Under the pieces are notes generated by a model. The model was not told the origin of the DNA, searched no databases, and saw nothing but the letters and a program-made list of their open reading frames with translations. From Spyradosoma sp004558035 (GTDB taxonomy: Bacteria; Verrucomicrobiota; Verrucomicrobiia; Opitutales; UBA953), in assembly GCF_050314555.1 (NCBI RefSeq), contig NZ_JBNPNH010000001.1, forward strand, positions 186,001-250,000: 64,000 bases of DNA, read 5' to 3'. This document shows, one piece after another, positions 41,120-53,100 of this stretch. The translations under genes were made by a program, and so were the position numbers. Numbering within the stretch: position 1 is the first letter of the stretch; each line of letters starts with the position of its first letter.

Positions 41120-44100
41120 TCACCACGTGAAGCGGAAGCCCGCGTCCGCGCGGTGCGTCACGTCGGAATTCAGACCGAAGTCCGCCGTGTAGTTCAGGAA
41201 GACGCCCGTGTTCTTCGACAGCGAGAAGTCCAGCCCCGCGCCGACCGAAATCACGTCCTCCGCGAACGCCTTTTCCGTGCGCGTCAGCGAGCCGTCTTCC
41301 GTGCGGATCTTCGCGTCCACGTCGTCGTCGAGGCATTCGCGCGAATACGAGACGTCGAGCGTGAAGCGCGTCGGCACTTCGCCGAAGCCGAACGCGACCT
41401 GCGCGCCCAACCCGACGCTCGCGCGCAGGCTGTCCGCCGAAATCGAATCGACGTCCATCGCGCTCGTGCCGCGTTCCTCGAAGGATTCGACGTGCGTCGT
41501 CAGGTACGCCACGCCGACGTGCGGCGTGAGGAAGAAGCCGTCCACGCCCGTCGGAATCACGCCGCCGACCGTCGCGAACGCGCCCGCGCTCCACGCGTCG
41601 GCGTCGCCCTTGTTGCGGTCGTAGTCGCCCTTGCGGTCGATCTCGTTCGACGCGAAGCCGACGTGCGCGCCCGCTTCCGCGTAGAGGTAATCCGCGAACA
41701 CCGTTCCCGCGTAGAGCGTGGCGCGGTAGGCGTCCGACGTGATTTCGCCCTGGTCGTCGTGAATGTCCGCCGTGCCGCGGTCATACGCGAGGGCGAGCCC
41801 GAACAGCGTCGATTCGCCCACGCGGACGTCCGCGCCGACCAGCGCGCCGTAAGTCGAATAGTCGAACGTCGCCGAATCGCTCTTGTCCGAGCCCGTGTCC
41901 GCCGACATCGTCTGCGCCTGCGCGAAGAACTGCCATTCGTTGCGGTCCTCGACGCCGAAGCGGCGCTGTTCCATGCGGCGGTGCAGACTGCGCACGTCCT
42001 GCGAGAAGGTTTCCGTCGGCAGCGTCACCATCGCCGCGTAGGCGAGGTTCATGCCCGTCGGCACCGCCTCCAGCGTCAGCCAGCCGTTGCGGTAGTGATA
42101 TTCCACCTCGGAGCCGTCCGCGAGAACGATCGTCGCCGAATCCACGCCGGAGCCGTCGACCATGCCGCCCCGCTCCGTGTCCACGAGCCGGATTTCGGAA
42201 ACGTCGAACGCGCTTCCGAGGTCCCCGCCGAGGAGCACCTCGACCGAGACGTTGTTCAGCGTCACGCTGCCGTCGCCGGAAAGCGCGATCGGCGCGACCC
42301 GCGCGTCCGGTCGGCTGTCCACGCCGAAGCTCAGCACGGCGCCCGCCTCGCCCGAAGCGGTCGTCGTCGGCGTCACCGAAATGCCGCTCAGCTCGACCGA
42401 GCCCGAGACGCCCGAGCTCGCGCGGAAGCCGCCCGAGGTCAGCGTCGAGGCGATGCCCGCCTCCGAATCCGCGCTCGTCGTGCGCACGTCCGCCGCGGCG
42501 GAAACGCGCGTGCTCAACAGCGTGAGGACGGAGCGTTCGCCGATCGAGACGCCGCCGCGCGCGTCCCACGTCGCCGCGTTCGTCAGCCGCAGCAGACCGT
42601 CGTCCGCCGTGAAGTTGCTCGCGGAAACCGCCGAAACGCCCGAGAACGTCATGTTCCCGTGGAAATTCTTGCCGGAGAGACCGTACACGAACGCGTGCGT
42701 TCCGTCTCCTTCGCCGCGCACGACCAGATCGCCCTCGCCGGTGACCGCGCGGTCCAGCGTGAACGTCTCGCCCGCGCGCACCACGATGTCGAGCGTCGCG
42801 CCCGCGGAGAGCTCGACGCCGCGCGTCGCGCCCAGCGCCGCCGCGTCGGAAACGCTCAGCGCGCCTTCCTTCACGGCGATTCTGCCCGTGAAGTCCGCGT
42901 TGTCCGCGTTCGCGAGCGTCAGCGTCGTGTCCGCGCCGGTCTTCGCCAGCATGCCCGAGCCCGCAAGCTTCGCCTTCAGCGTGCCCGCCTCGACGCTCAG
43001 CACGCCGGCGGCGCCGATTTCGACCGTCGCGTCCGCCGAGCCGAGCACTTCGGCGTGTTCGGCGACCGCGGAAGTCTCAACCTTCAGCGTTCCCGCGAAA
43101 CCGTCGCTCGACGCGCCCGAAAGCGTCAGCTCCTTGGAGCCCGCCGCGAGCGTCGCCGTGCCTTCGCCCGAGAACGAGCCCGCGAACGCGCCGACCTCGG
43201 TCAGCTTGAACTCGACCGCCTTGTCCGCGTCCGCGAACACGATCGTTCCCGCGCCGAACGAGCCGCCCAGCTGCGCCGAAACGAGCCCGCCGTTCACCAC
43301 GAAATCGCCCGAGAAATCGCCTTCGCCGCCGCGCAGCGTCAGCTTTTCCCCGTTGTCCGCGACGATCGTGCCGGTGCCGTGGAAATTCTTGTTGTAAACG
43401 GCGTCGGAGAACGCCAGCACGAGCGTGCCGTCGGGATTGACCGTCACGTCGGTCCCCAAGGCGGCGTCGCCCATGCCGTTCGCGTCTTCGAGCCGCACCG
43501 TGCCTTCATCGACGAAAAGCGAACCGCTGAACGCCGTGCTGTCCGCGGAAAGCGTCAGCGTTCCCGCGCCCTGCTTCACGAAGGTACCCGAACCCGAAAT
43601 CCGGTTGCTCAGGCTTTCGTCGAAGGTCAGCAGCGCCTTCGCCGTCGCGTCTCTGCCGACGTTCAGCTCCGCGCCGCCGATCGAGGCGAAACCGTCCTTG
43701 ATCACGAGCGTTCCCGCCGAAACCGAGACCACGTTGTCCGCCGTGAAGCCCGCGAGCTTGCTGTTCGCGCCGTCGGAAATCGTCAGCGTCTTCGTGCCCG
43801 CCTTTTCGAAGGTCAGCCCGTTCGTGCCGGAAATCGTGCCCGCGATCAGCGTCGCGAGATCCGCGTCCGCGTTCATGTCGAGCTTCAGCGTTCCCGCGCC
43901 GGAAACCGTCACGGGAGCCGCGAAGTATGCGTGAGCCGCGTCGCCGATCGTCAGCGCCAGCGTCGAGCCGGATTTGATCGTCGTCCTGCCGTGCTTCACG
44001 GCGTGTCCACCGCAGTCGAGCGTCAGCGTGCCGCCGCCCGTCACCTCGATCGTCTCCGGCGCGACGTCCTCGCCGAGCGTCACCGTCGCCGTGCCCGCGA

Positions 44101-47100
44101 ACGTCACGCGGTCGGAATTCATGTAGGTTTCCACAAACGTCGTTCCGGTCGCGTCGGCGCGCGTCCAGACGGCGTTGCCGCCCACGTTCCAGACGCCGTT
44201 CCCGCCGTTCCAGAGCAGATCGAAGGATTTCAGCTCAAGCGAAATCTGCCCCGGCGCGACGTTCGTGAGAACCGACTCGCGGTGCGACGTGATTTCGACG
44301 CCGTTCACCAGGAAATTGTCCTTCGTCAGCGTGTCCCAGCCGTCGAGCGTCGCGCCGGACGCGACCTCGATCAGCGTGTAGGTGTTGACGTGCGAAACTT
44401 CCGCGCCCGTCTCGAAGCTCGGATTCGTCACGCTCGGGAACGCGACGTTCACGTCGATCTTCAGATCGCCGCCGACCGTCGTCGTGCCGTCCGCGATCGT
44501 CAGCTTCGTGAGCGCCGAATTTCCATCGAGGAAGCTCAGCGTTCCCGCCGTCAGCGTGTTCGTGCCGGAAAGCGTCACGTCGTCATAGCTGATCTTCAGC
44601 GTCTGCCCGGAGCCGAGATTCACGCCCGCGAGTCCGCCCGCGCGCAGATCGACGGTCTTCACCGTCGTTCCCGCCGCGAGCGAGAGCGTTCCCGCGCCCG
44701 TCTTCGTCAGCGTGCCCGCGCCCGTGACCGCCGTCGAAAGCGAACCGGTCGTGTCCGTCCAAATTTCGAGCTCGGAATTTTCGAGCACCGTCGTCGCGCC
44801 CGTGAACTCGGACGTGAACTTGCTCGCATGAGCGGTGATCTTGCCCGAGATTTCGAGCGCGCCCGTTCCCGCGACATCGTTGTTCAGCGTCCACGTGCCG
44901 TCGAGCTTCAGCGTGCCCTCCTTGATCTTCAGCGTTCCCGTGAAGGCGTCCGCGGGAGCGGCGGCGAGCGTCAGCGTGCCCGTGCCGAGCTTTTCGAGCG
45001 TGCCCGTGCCGGAAAGCGCCATGGCGAACGCCGCGTCCGCCGCGCCCGCGTCGATGCCGAGCGTCGCGTTGGCGCCGATGCTCGCCGCGTTGCCGAAGCC
45101 CGAGAACGCCGCGACGTCGTCGGCGTTGATGCCGAGATTCAGACGCGTTCCCGCGCCGAGATCGACCTTGCCTCCGAAATTGGAAAGCTGATCGCCGAAA
45201 TTCATCGTCAGATTCGAGCCTCCCGTCAGCGCAAGCTTGCCGGCGCCGGCGTCGCTGTTCACCGTGTTCCCGAACGAAGCGAGACCACGCAGTTCCAAAG
45301 TCGCGTTTTCGGCAGCGAGAGAAACCTCGCCCGAACCAAGCGCGCTGGCGTTCGTCAGCGCGAGCGTTCCCGCGGAAACCGTCGTCGAGCCCGTGCGGTC
45401 GGCGGCAGCCGCCGCGCTCAGCGCCAGCGTGCCGTCGCCGAGCTTTTCGAACGTGCCCGCGCCGTCGAGCGTCGCGCCGACCGTCGTCTCCGAATCCGCC
45501 GCCGCGGAAACCTGCATCGAGGCTTCGTCCGCGACGTTCAGCGTTCCCGTGAAGCCGGAAAGCCCGTCCGCCGCGACCGCGACCTTGCTCGTGTTCGTCA
45601 GCGCGAACGTTCCCGCGCCCGTCAGCGATTTCGCGAACTCAGCCGCATCGTTGTCCGCGCCCGAAACGCCGCGCAGCTCGAGCGTGCCGTCCGTCAGCGT
45701 CACCGAATCCGCCGCGCCGAGCGCGCCGACGTTCGTCGCCGCGAGCGTGCCGCCGGAAACCTCCAGCGCCGCGAACGCGTTCCCCGCGTTCGTCAGCACC
45801 TGCGTTCCCGCGCCCGTCTTCGTCAGCGCAAGATCCGCGCCGATCACGCCGCGGAAGACGTGCTCCGTGTCCGCGTGCGCCGTCGTGTCGATGACGAGCG
45901 CGCGCGTCGTGCCGTCGCCCGGCGCCGCGCCGCCTTCCGCGCCGTACGCGACCTTGCCGGAATAAACCTTGGCTCTGTCGCCGACCGCCTCGGCGGATTC
46001 CAGACCGCCGACCGTCACGGAAGCCGCGTTCACGCCGAGCGCGAGCTGCGCCCCGGGAGACGCGAGCGTCGCGAGATTGACCACGGCGTTCTTCGCGATG
46101 TTCGCGTCGGAAAGCACGAGAGAAGCGGAACGCGTATCCCCGCCGTTTGTAGAAGAAACATTGATCGTTCCCGCGAAATCGCCGCTGTCCGTGACGCCGG
46201 ACGCGCCGAGCTCATAAACGGAAAACAGGGCGGACGTCTGCTCCGAAACCAGATTCAGCGTCGCGGAAGCCGTTCCCGCCGCGAGGCTCAGCTTTCCGAT
46301 CTGATAAGCGCCGTGCCAGTTCTGCGTCGTGAGCGTCGTCGAGGCGCCGCTCAGCGCGAGCTCGCCGATCGCGAGCGTCGTCGAAGCGTTAGGCGATCCT
46401 CCGTAATAAATTTTCAGATTCTCGCCGACGCTCAGCGAATTCGTGAACGAGATCGACGCGAGATTTCCCGTGGAAATCGTCAGCGTCGCGCCGTCGCCGA
46501 ACGTCGTCGCGCCGCCGAAGGTCAACGTGCCGTTCGAATGCGTGATCGTCGCGCCGGAACCGAACGTCACGGGAGCGCTGAACGACAACGCGCTCGAAGA
46601 AGAATGCGTCAGCGTCGCGTTGTCGCCGAACGTCGTCGCACCGTTGAAGCTCGCGCTCCCTTTCGCGAAATTAAGTGTCGCGCCGTTCGCGAAGTCCGCG
46701 GTGCCGCCGAAAGTCGTCACGGCGCCGTCATTGCTGTTGTCCTGTTGCAGGAATCCGCCGAGAGCGACCGCGCCGTTGAAGGTCAGCGTACCGGCTCCGC
46801 GGCGGTCATACGTTCCCGCGCCCGTCACCGAGCCGTTGAAGGTCAGATTCGCGCTGCTGTTCTGGTGCACCTGCGTCGTGCCGTCGAGCACGAGATTCTT
46901 GCCCGCACCGAGCTCCACCGTAGAGCCGCCGGAAAGTTCGAAATTCACTCCGCCCGCGAGGTGAAGCGTATCGCCGAACTTCGCGTCGTTGATTCTGAAA
47001 TTCCCCGCGGTGACGTAGGTCGTTCCCGCGAAACCGTCGAGCGAAAGCGCGTTGGTGTAAGTCGTCGTCAGCTTGAGCTTGACCGTTCCGGATCCGAGAA

Positions 47101-50100
47101 TGTCGGAGCGGCTGACGCCCGCCTGCGCGTCGCCGCCGGAAAGGTCGAGCGTCACGCCCTCGCCGATCGTCAGCGTCTTGCCCGGATCAATCGTGAGGTC
47201 CGTGTAATTGACGCTGATCGAAGACGCTTCCGCGCCTTCCGCCGCCGAAAACGCGACGCTTTCGGAAACCGTCATCGTGCTCACGGAAAACGCTCCGGCG
47301 AGCTGAACCGCGGCGTCCGCCGTGCGGAAAGTGACGGACGACGCGTTCACGAACGTTCTGTTCGTCACTCCGTCCTCCGTCCAGTTGGCGTCCGTCGTGT
47401 TCCAGACGTCGTTCACCGCGCCGTTCCAATACAAATCGCCCATGAAGGTCGAGAAATAAAGGTTGCCCGCGTCCACGTAAATGCGACCGTCGCCGACGTA
47501 ATTGAGGTTGAAGTCGCTCGTGGTTCCCGTGTAGCCGGAAAGGAGGAGCACCGTTCCCGCGGTCGCGAACTGCGCCGCGTCCGAAAATTCGATCGTCGCG
47601 TTCGAGAACGTGATGTTCGAAAGCGAAACGCCCGCCGCCGTTTCCGTCGCGAACACGTCGCCGAAGGTGAGCGTCAGGTCGCTGAGCGTCGTTGCCGCCG
47701 TCGCGCCGAAGCTCGTTCCCGTCGCCGCGAAGACGACGTTGCCGCTCGTGCCGAGCGCGCCCGCGCCCGCGATTTCGAGCGCGCCGCCCGCAAGCGTGAC
47801 CGCTCCGGAGAAATTGTTGGTTCCGCCGTTCGGATCGAGCACGAGCGTTCCCGCGCCGGATTTCGTCAGCGCTCCCGTTCCAGAGAGCACGCCGCCGAGC
47901 GTGATGCTCTTGTCGGCAGCAGCATCCGCGACGACGGTTCCGCTCAGCTCCGCGTTCAGACTCGTGGACCAACCGTCCGCGCCGTCGCGCACGCCGAGCG
48001 CCGCATTGTTCAAAACAAGTCGTCCCGTTCCGCTGATTCCGCCGTTACCGACGTCTAAGCGCAGATTGGTAAGGGAAAGAACGGAATTCGCGCTCGTAAG
48101 AGCGACCGTCCCCGCCGAAACTTGAGAAGAATCCGCGCCCGCGCCCGTAAAGGAGTGGGTTTTGTCGCCCCATATCGCATTCAGCGTCAGCGCCGTCGTC
48201 GCGGAAAGAGTCGCGTTCGCGCCCAACGTGACGTCAAAATCGTTTCCGTTCGCGATGTTCGCGGCGCTCAGAGACGCATTGTCTCCGATGTTCAGAACGA
48301 CGCCTACTTGGGCGAGGTCATACGCATTCTCCTCCCTCGTGCCGAATGTGCCGCCGACCGTCATTTCCGCGCCGCCCGCAAGCGAGACGATTTCGCCGTC
48401 AACCTGTCCGTTCGAAGACTGCTGAGCATCGCCCGTCACGTTGACTTTGCCCTGAATCGTCGCGGTGTTGACGCCGTCACCGCGCCCGTATTTCAGCGAG
48501 CCGACGGTGAGTCCAGACGTGCCGCCGTTCAAAGTCGCCGTGCCCATTTCGACCGTGCCCGAGAGCGTCGTCGCGCCCGCGCCCGTCTTTTCGAGTTCAC
48601 CCGCAAGCGTGAACGCGTTCGCGTAGGAATAACCGTCCGCCGAAGCGTCTTCGATGACGAGCTTCGCGCCGCTCGCGACAGAAATCGCGCCCGTGCCGAG
48701 CGCCGTGCCCGACGCCGCAATCAACGTGCCTTCCGCGATAGTGCCGCCCGTAGTCCACTCTGCATTGTCGCCCGTGAGCTTCATCACGCCTCCGCCGAGT
48801 TTTTTCAGACGGTCGTTGGTATAGCTGAGATTACGCACCTTTCCGGAAACGAGCAGATCGACTTCCGCATCGCCGTCAGCGACGTTGAACTCAATGTCCG
48901 CCCCGGCATCGGCCGCTGTGTCGTTTCTGCGGAGACCGAGATTCACGTCGATTTCCGAAGTGACGGAAGACGCCAACGTCGTAATGCCGAGCGTCGAGGA
49001 GTAAAGGTCGATGTTCGCGTTGGCGGCATCGGCCGTTTTGGAAATCTTGGCGCCCGAGAGCGTGATTCCGCCGGACATATTGAAGGTCTGGTTACCGTTC
49101 GTCGCGACGACAAGCTCGCCGCCGTTGATGACGAGCGTGTTGATCGCGTTCGCTCCGCCGCCCCAACCGGTCGCGTCGCCTGTGGTCAACTTGACGACGC
49201 CGCCGTTTTCAATCGTCAGCACGCCATGAATGATGCTCTGCCCGCCGCCGGTCGAAAGCGAGAGCACCGTGCCCGTTCCCGTGACGAGCACGCCGCCCGC
49301 GGACGAAATCGAGCCTGAGCCCGCGAGCGTGTATTCGCCGCCCGTGAACTTCACCGTCTTCGCGCGGACCGCCTCGCCGACCGTCACTGTGCCCGCCGCG
49401 TTCGCCGTGAACTCGACGCTGTCGTCGTTCTGGAAGTCAGAGGCCGTGCCGCCGTTATAGGTCCACATCAGGTTGTCCGCAGCCGTATTCCACGTAGGCG
49501 TGGCGCCGGAACCATTCCACGTGAGCACGCGCGCGGCGGACGTCGCCGTGATTCCGCCTTCGGTCACATTGACCGACGCGATGCCGCGCGAAGGCGCGTT
49601 GAGGAAATCGTCTGTTCCGAGATTTTCTGTGCCGGAAAGCGTGCCGCCGTCGTTGACGACGAGCGTGTAAATGCCGTTTTCGTCCTCCAAATTCGCGAGG
49701 TTGAATTTCGTCGTATCCGTGAACGCGAGCGTCGCGCCGTTGGCGACGGTGATCGTTCCCGAACAGAAATCCGCCGAGGAAATCGTCACCGAACCCGCAT
49801 CGACGGCGAAGCCGCCGGAAAGATTCACCGTCCCCGAAAGCGCGAGAGAGCCCGCCCCCGTTTTTCTCAGCGAGCTGGTAGAATGCGCCGGATTTCCGCT
49901 GCTCGTATTCGTTCCTTTGGCGATGACCTTGGAAACCGTCAGCGAGCCGCTCGCGTCCGTGATATCGAAAACAAGTTCCGCGCCGTCCGAGACGCTGACG
50001 AGCTGATTGGCCTCTCCGGAAACGATGTAGCTCGCTTCCGCTCCCGTGTAGCGGTACGTGCCCGTGCCGCCCGTGATGGCGAAGCCGCGCTGTCCGGCGC

Positions 50101-53100
50101 CGGTGCCGTCGGCCTGCGCCGCCGTCACCTCAAGAACGCCGCCGTTCGCGAGCTGAAGCCGATCGTAATTGAAGTTCGCGCCGAAATTCTTGGTCGCGCC
50201 CCAACCGAGATCCGCCATTCTGATGATGCCGCCGTCCGCGATGAGCGCGCCGTTCCCGCCTGAGTTTTCGGAACGCGAGTTGTTCGTCAGGTCGAGCGTC
50301 ACTCCGCTCTCGACGATTGTCGTGCCGTAAATATTGAATTTCGTGAACGTCTGGTTGACGCCGTTGGTGAAGCGGAGCGTGCCGCCGTTGTTCAACGTCA
50401 ACGTGCCTGCGCCCGTCACGGCGACGCCCAAATTCGACTCCGTCCCGCCGGCGATGGTGAGCGTGGAGTTCTCTCCGATCGTCACGGAACCGGAATTGCC
50501 GCTGAGCGACTTGACGGTGAATGTTCTCGGGTTATCGCTGTTCGCCGCAGCATCGACCGTCAACGCACCGCCCGAAAAGATAAAATCGACCGCCTCCGCG
50601 TTCGAGTTCCCGCCATTGTTCAAAATTCTGAAAGTTCCGCTTTCGACGTTGATTGTTCCTGCCGTGAACTGCGTGTTGGCGACGTAGAACGTGTTCGAGC
50701 CCTTTTTCGTCAGCGTGAACCCGACGAGATTGAAACTGTGAGAGCCGTAGCCGCCGGCAATCGTTCCGAAATTTTTGGTGCCGCCGACCGACGCGTCTGC
50801 AGTGAGCGTCACGTTCGCGAATTGCTGTTGACCGGTCCCGATTTCATTGGAGGCGTTGTTCACGACCGCGCCGTTGCCGTCCGCACCGTTGCCCGCAATC
50901 TTGATCGGCGTGCTGACAAGAGCGCTGTTCTTTCCGTTGAGGTCGAGCGTCCCGCCCGCTTTGATTTCCAAAGTTCCGGTACCGAAAGCCCGAAGCGTAT
51001 CCGAATCCGTCGCAAGCCGCAACGTTCCCGCCTCGACGATCATGTCGCCCGTGCGGCTGCCGGAAAGCGAACTGCTGATTTCGAGCACGCCCGCGCCCGT
51101 CTTCGTCCATGTGCCGGAGCCGGCAATCTGATTAGCCGCGGAAAGATTGAAGCGCAACGTCACGTTCTCGCCGACGTCCGTCACGACGTCGCCCGGCGTA
51201 AGCACGCTCGACACGTTCACCGTGTAGGTGCTCGCCGTCTCCGTCGCCGCGATGTTGAACGTCACATTGTCAATATCGACGAACGCAGTCCCTTCGCCCT
51301 CTGCGGAATCCTTACCGAAGACGGTCGTGCTCGAACTGTCCCACGTCCCGCCGGAAGCGCCTTTCCAAAATAGATTATAGGCGCCGACGTCGCCGAAGGT
51401 CACCGTGCCGGCGTTCCCGTCCAACGTGACGTCCGTTCGAGCGGAGATTGGTTTGCCGTTCCAAGTAAAATCGCCGCTCGAGAGCGTTCCCGTCACCGTT
51501 CCGCCGTTGACCACGGCAATGTTCAAGGTTTTCCCGACAAGCGAATCGTCCGCCCCCGTGAACGCGTATTTGAGATTATCTCCGAGTTCGAGCGTGCCGC
51601 CGTTGAGCGTAATTTTCGCCGCGGAGTCCGCAGTGACGCCGGAAACCACGCCGTCAAGCTTGAGCGTTCCCGCGCCGGAAACCGTCAGCGCTCCCGCGTC
51701 CGCGAACGCGATGTTTCCGAGCGTGATCGTCGCTCCGTCGGTCGACACCGTGGAAGCTCCCGAATCGGAAACGACGCGCTTGGTCGTGTCGATCTCTACC
51801 GCGCCGCCGACGTTCAGCGTCACGCCCGCGCCCGTAGACCACGTGTCCTCCAACGCGCCGAGCGTGCCGCCGTTGAGGTTGTACTTTTTCGTGCCGTTCC
51901 CGTTGTTGCCCGTCGCAAGACCCGCAGAACCGACGTTCAGACGCCCGTTCCCGGAAAGCGTGACCATCGCGGCGTTGGTGCCTTGACCCGTCAAATTAAT
52001 TCCTTTGAGATTCACTTCACCGCCGGAAATGCTCATTTCACCCGGCGAGCTGTATGAAACACACGCGACCGTGTTCGCGGCGTTCAGCACGCCGCCCGTC
52101 ACGGAGAGCAGACCTTTGCCCTGTCCCCAGTGTCCGATAAGCACGCCTAAGTGAGTGATTTCTGTCGGGGACGTGTCCGTGTTCGTGCTCGAAATGTTCA
52201 GCACGCCTCCGGAAAGATTGTAGGTGGAAGTGCCGGATGCGCCGCCCGAATCGTGCAGACGGAGCGCGGTCGTGTTCACCGTACCGCCGCTTTGGTTGAT
52301 GACGCCGCCCGCGTGCGTTCCGATGGACTGCGTGAGAGCGAGCGTACCGCCCGTGATGTTGAGAACGGAGCCCGATCCGGAGACAAGAACGGAATTGTCA
52401 CTTCCTAAAATACCGGAAATTTGAGTACTGGAAATGCCGCCTGTAAACGAGCTCGCGCCGCCGGAAATCGTCACCGTCGCCCCTGAGGAAACTCCGAGTC
52501 CTAGACCGGAAACGGAGAGCCCGCCCGCGAACTCGCGCGAAACTCCGGAAAAGACGAGCGCGTCACTGCCGAGATCAAGCGTCACCGCGCCGTCAATCCT
52601 CACCGTCGTGGCGGACGCGACGGTGAAATCCGTTCCGATTTTACCATACGCGGCGGTGCCGTCCGCGTCCGTGAATTCGATCGTGCCGGAACCCGCCAAT
52701 TTCACGCCGGAAACATTGTCGGCAAGATTAAAGAGGAAGGCAGTCGTGTCGAACGCAATCGTCGCGCCCGCGTTCGCGCGCAAGGTCGCAGGACCGGAAA
52801 GCGTCAACGAACCGGAGCCCGCGTTCGAAAGCGTGAGCGTTTTTTCTTCGCCGGAAACATAAATCGCGTCCGTGACGACGGCGGAATCGAAAGTCAGCGT
52901 CGCGTCCGCCGTCAGCGTGAAGTCCGCATAAGCGCCGTTCGTCGAAGTGATTTGTCCGGTTGCGGCATCAACCGTCGATTGCGAGTTCGCCCAAGCCGTG
53001 TCGAAAGAAACGCCGCTCCACGCAGCGTCTCCGCCGAGCGTCGCCGCATGCGCCGTTCCCGCGTAGGTCTCGACAATCTGCATGCCGGAAATCGTCGCAC

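Noticed and set aside
41153..48058. A 2301-codon open frame on the plus strand
   Set aside because: It is antisense to the giant autotransporter. High GC removes stops from the complementary frame; the product is Arg-rich with no domain.
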